Assembly (NCBI GenBank): GCA_002327415.1
Contig: DCVU01000023.1
Location: forward strand, 1 to 6,405
Direction: 5' to 3'
DNA length: 6,405 nucleotides
From: Smithella sp. UBA2180
GTDB lineage: Bacteria > Desulfobacterota > Syntrophia > Syntrophales > Smithellaceae
Made by a program: the position numbers and the translations under genes. Shown here piece after piece: positions 5,040 through 6,405 of this stretch. How positions within the stretch are numbered: the first letter of the stretch is position 1; every line of letters starts with the position of its first letter. Under the pieces are notes generated by a model, which had not been told where the DNA came from, made no database searches, and was given only the letters and a program-made list of their open reading frames with translations.

Positions 5040-6405
5040 TCAATACTTGCCGGTTACTATAAATGCCGCCCAATCAAACGGCGGATAACCAAGTTTGATC
5101 ATCTCATTTTGAGTAGTTCTTAATGAATCGGCAATACTTTCATCTTTTTTCAGATTACTATAAAAAATATCCATAAAGTTTGCCTTGGACTTATCCTCAA
5201 TGTCCCAAATGGTTGTCACAACAGAAGGACTACCAGCATAGAAGAACATAGTTATCCGCGAAATGTTTTTCTTAATACTTTCTACTTCCGCTTCAGCGAA
5301 TGGCATTTCAAGTTGTTTGTCGCCTAAATCAGGATTAGCAAAAGCAAGCATTTTCATTTCTTGTGTCATTTGTTTCTTCAATACATATTTCAGCACACCT
5401 GCATTCGGCAAGTAAAATATGGAAAACCCATCTACGAGATATTGGCCCTTATAGCTCATTGCCGCGAAAGGCAAATAGTAAAGCGGGCCGTGTGGAATAA
5501 AGCCGATCCTGTCTCCCGACACAAAAGGAATTACCGGTCTCAAAAAAATATCATAAACCTTCTCCGACAAAGAATCAGTTTGCTTCTTATCTCTAGCGGC
5601 AATTGCCGCAATAAAAGAAGAAACCAGTTTGGCCACTTCCCCCTTGGTGATTTTTATTCTTTCCAGATGCACTCGATCTTTATTAATTGCCCAGATATAA
5701 AGCACCTTATCCGTAACATAATAGCTGAAGAGAGTTGTATTTCTGTCGAGCAGTTGGCGCAGACTCTCAGTATCGGGCGGCTCGACGGAAACCATCGAAT
5801 AAAGTTCTTCATTTTGCGCTTTGATTTTAGCAATTACATCGCGGCGCGCATTCTCGGCCTTTTCAATTTTATCCAGCGTTTTTTTAAAATCAAAATCGCT
5901 TCCAGCTGACACCATAATTTTTCTATAGCCGTCCGATATTTCGTTTATATAACTTCCATTCTGCCGGATCAACTCGGCCTCTGTGGAATTTTTGCCGATG
6001 TCTTCCCCTGCCAGCAAATCAACCATCGCCCACGACTTTGCGCTTTCCGCCGTTTCCAACGCGCCATTGTTATCGCCTTCTTCAATTAAAAGTTCGATCA
6101 GTTCTTCATAGATCTCCTGACGGTTAAACAGGACATTTTCTTTGAACATGTCAATTGCCAATTCGGCATGCTGCGTTTCCATGACGGTAATAGCGTTCTT
6201 GAGTAAATCAATAGCTTGAGAAGTGTTGCCATACTTCGAATAATAACGGGACAGAATAAGTTTCGCCCAAATCTGGTAAAAAGGAAGATGATATTGATCG
6301 GCAAGTTCATTTAACTGCCGGGCTGTTTTTTGTCCTTCGGTTATGTTTTTTCCCAGCAGTTGAACTTGGTTGCGAAAAAACATGCTGTTTATCTCGCCAA
6401 TGGGA
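5040..6405 (-). CDS. CHAT-domain protein with helical N-terminus, 5'-partial, catalytic core missing
   Basis: The frame is open to the right edge. The first ATG (6383) has no Shine-Dalgarno site, and the codons before it (PIGEINS) are in frame, so the true start is probably outside. Residues below count from that ATG. Residues about 15-125 are TPR-like helices, ending in the R-x-EIYEELIELL and AESAKSWAMVDLLAG signatures usual before a CHAT domain. A coiled-coil-like stretch spans about 165-195. CHAT (caspase-like, clan CD) begins near 205, with GDRIGFIPHGPLYYLPFAAM (290-309), AFANPDLG (347-354) and PFAEAEVESI (361-370). The sequence then runs straight into MFFYAGSPSVVTTIWDIED (379-397) and the C-terminal PPFDWAAFIVTGKY. 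In usual CHAT domains a stretch of more than 100 residues lies between these, with the catalytic His (HFATHG-like) and Cys (SACxTG-like). Both are absent here with the frame intact, so protease activity is not expected. No obvious substrate gene lies downstream. Confidence 0.85.
   Translation of the reverse strand, partial: PIGEINSMFFRNQVQLLGKNITEGQKTARQLNELADQYHLPFYQIWAKLILSRYYSKYGNTSQAIDLLKNAITVMETQHAELAIDMFKENVLFNRQEIYEELIELLIEEGDNNGALETAESAKSWAMVDLLAGEDIGKNSTEAELIRQNGSYINEISDGYRKIMVSAGSDFDFKKTLDKIEKAENARRDVIAKIKAQNEELYSMVSVEPPDTESLRQLLDRNTTLFSYYVTDKVLYIWAINKDRVHLERIKITKGEVAKLVSSFIAAIAARDKKQTDSLSEKVYDIFLRPVIPFVSGDRIGFIPHGPLYYLPFAAMSYKGQYLVDGFSIFYLPNAGVLKYVLKKQMTQEMKMLAFANPDLGDKQLEMPFAEAEVESIKKNISRITMFFYAGSPSVVTTIWDIEDKSKANFMDIFYSNLKKDESIADSLRTTQNEMIKLGYPPFDWAAFIVTGKY

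Noticed and set aside
5361..5909. 182-codon plus-strand open frame
   Set aside because: It lies wholly inside the CHAT gene in antisense, its product shows no recognisable domain, and the opposite strand has clear family motifs.
5040..6405. TPR-CHAT component of a CRISPR-associated (Craspase-type) protease system
   Set aside because: No CRISPR array or cas gene is visible, and the CHAT part lacks the catalytic residues. TPR-CHAT proteins are common outside CRISPR loci.

Overview
The window carries six protein-coding genes, all on the minus strand, with no RNA gene, CRISPR array or transposase. Base composition is moderate to AT-rich. The gene set (rubrerythrin, a second rubrerythrin-like ferritin-fold protein, a PhoU-fused Na/Pi transporter, an outer-membrane-type lipoprotein, dTDP-glucose 4,6-dehydratase, a TPR-CHAT protein) suggests an anaerobic or microaerophilic Gram-negative bacterium. 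The small GC-rich hairpin repeats between AT-rich genes recall Desulfobacterota (Syntrophales-like) genomes. That placement is an inference, not a demonstrated identity.

In transcription order, from high to low coordinates: (1) 5040-6405, a CHAT-domain protein with an N-terminal helical region. It is cut by the right window edge and lacks the part of the CHAT domain that holds the catalytic His and Cys. (2) 3811-4893, an intact dTDP-glucose 4,6-dehydratase (RfbB/RmlB), without other rml genes nearby. (3) 2909-3658, a lipoprotein with a glycine-zipper segment between two beta-rich parts. (4) 2313-2810, a classical rubrerythrin. (5) 525-2129, a Na/Pi cotransporter-family protein with a C-terminal PhoU-like domain. 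(6) 1-337, the N-terminal part of a rubrerythrin-like ferritin-fold protein, cut by the left edge.

Gaps between genes run from about 98 to 187 bases, and most genes have their own clear Shine-Dalgarno sequence. They therefore look like separately expressed genes in one orientation rather than a tight operon. The gaps hold most of the unexplained structure: a bulged 15-bp inverted repeat at 468-518, a three-hairpin cloverleaf-like element at 2196-2273, and a GC-rich hairpin at 4984-4999 that shares a short core with the cloverleaf. A good sigma70-type promoter overlapped by a 10-bp palindrome precedes the ferritin-like gene.

Functionally, the two di-iron proteins point to peroxide/oxygen defence or iron handling, and the transporter to phosphate or another anion. 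RfbB makes the precursor of dTDP-L-rhamnose and related sugars for surface polysaccharide. I see no convincing multi-gene novel system. The item most worth follow-up is the CHAT protein with the missing catalytic core, followed by the intergenic structured repeats.
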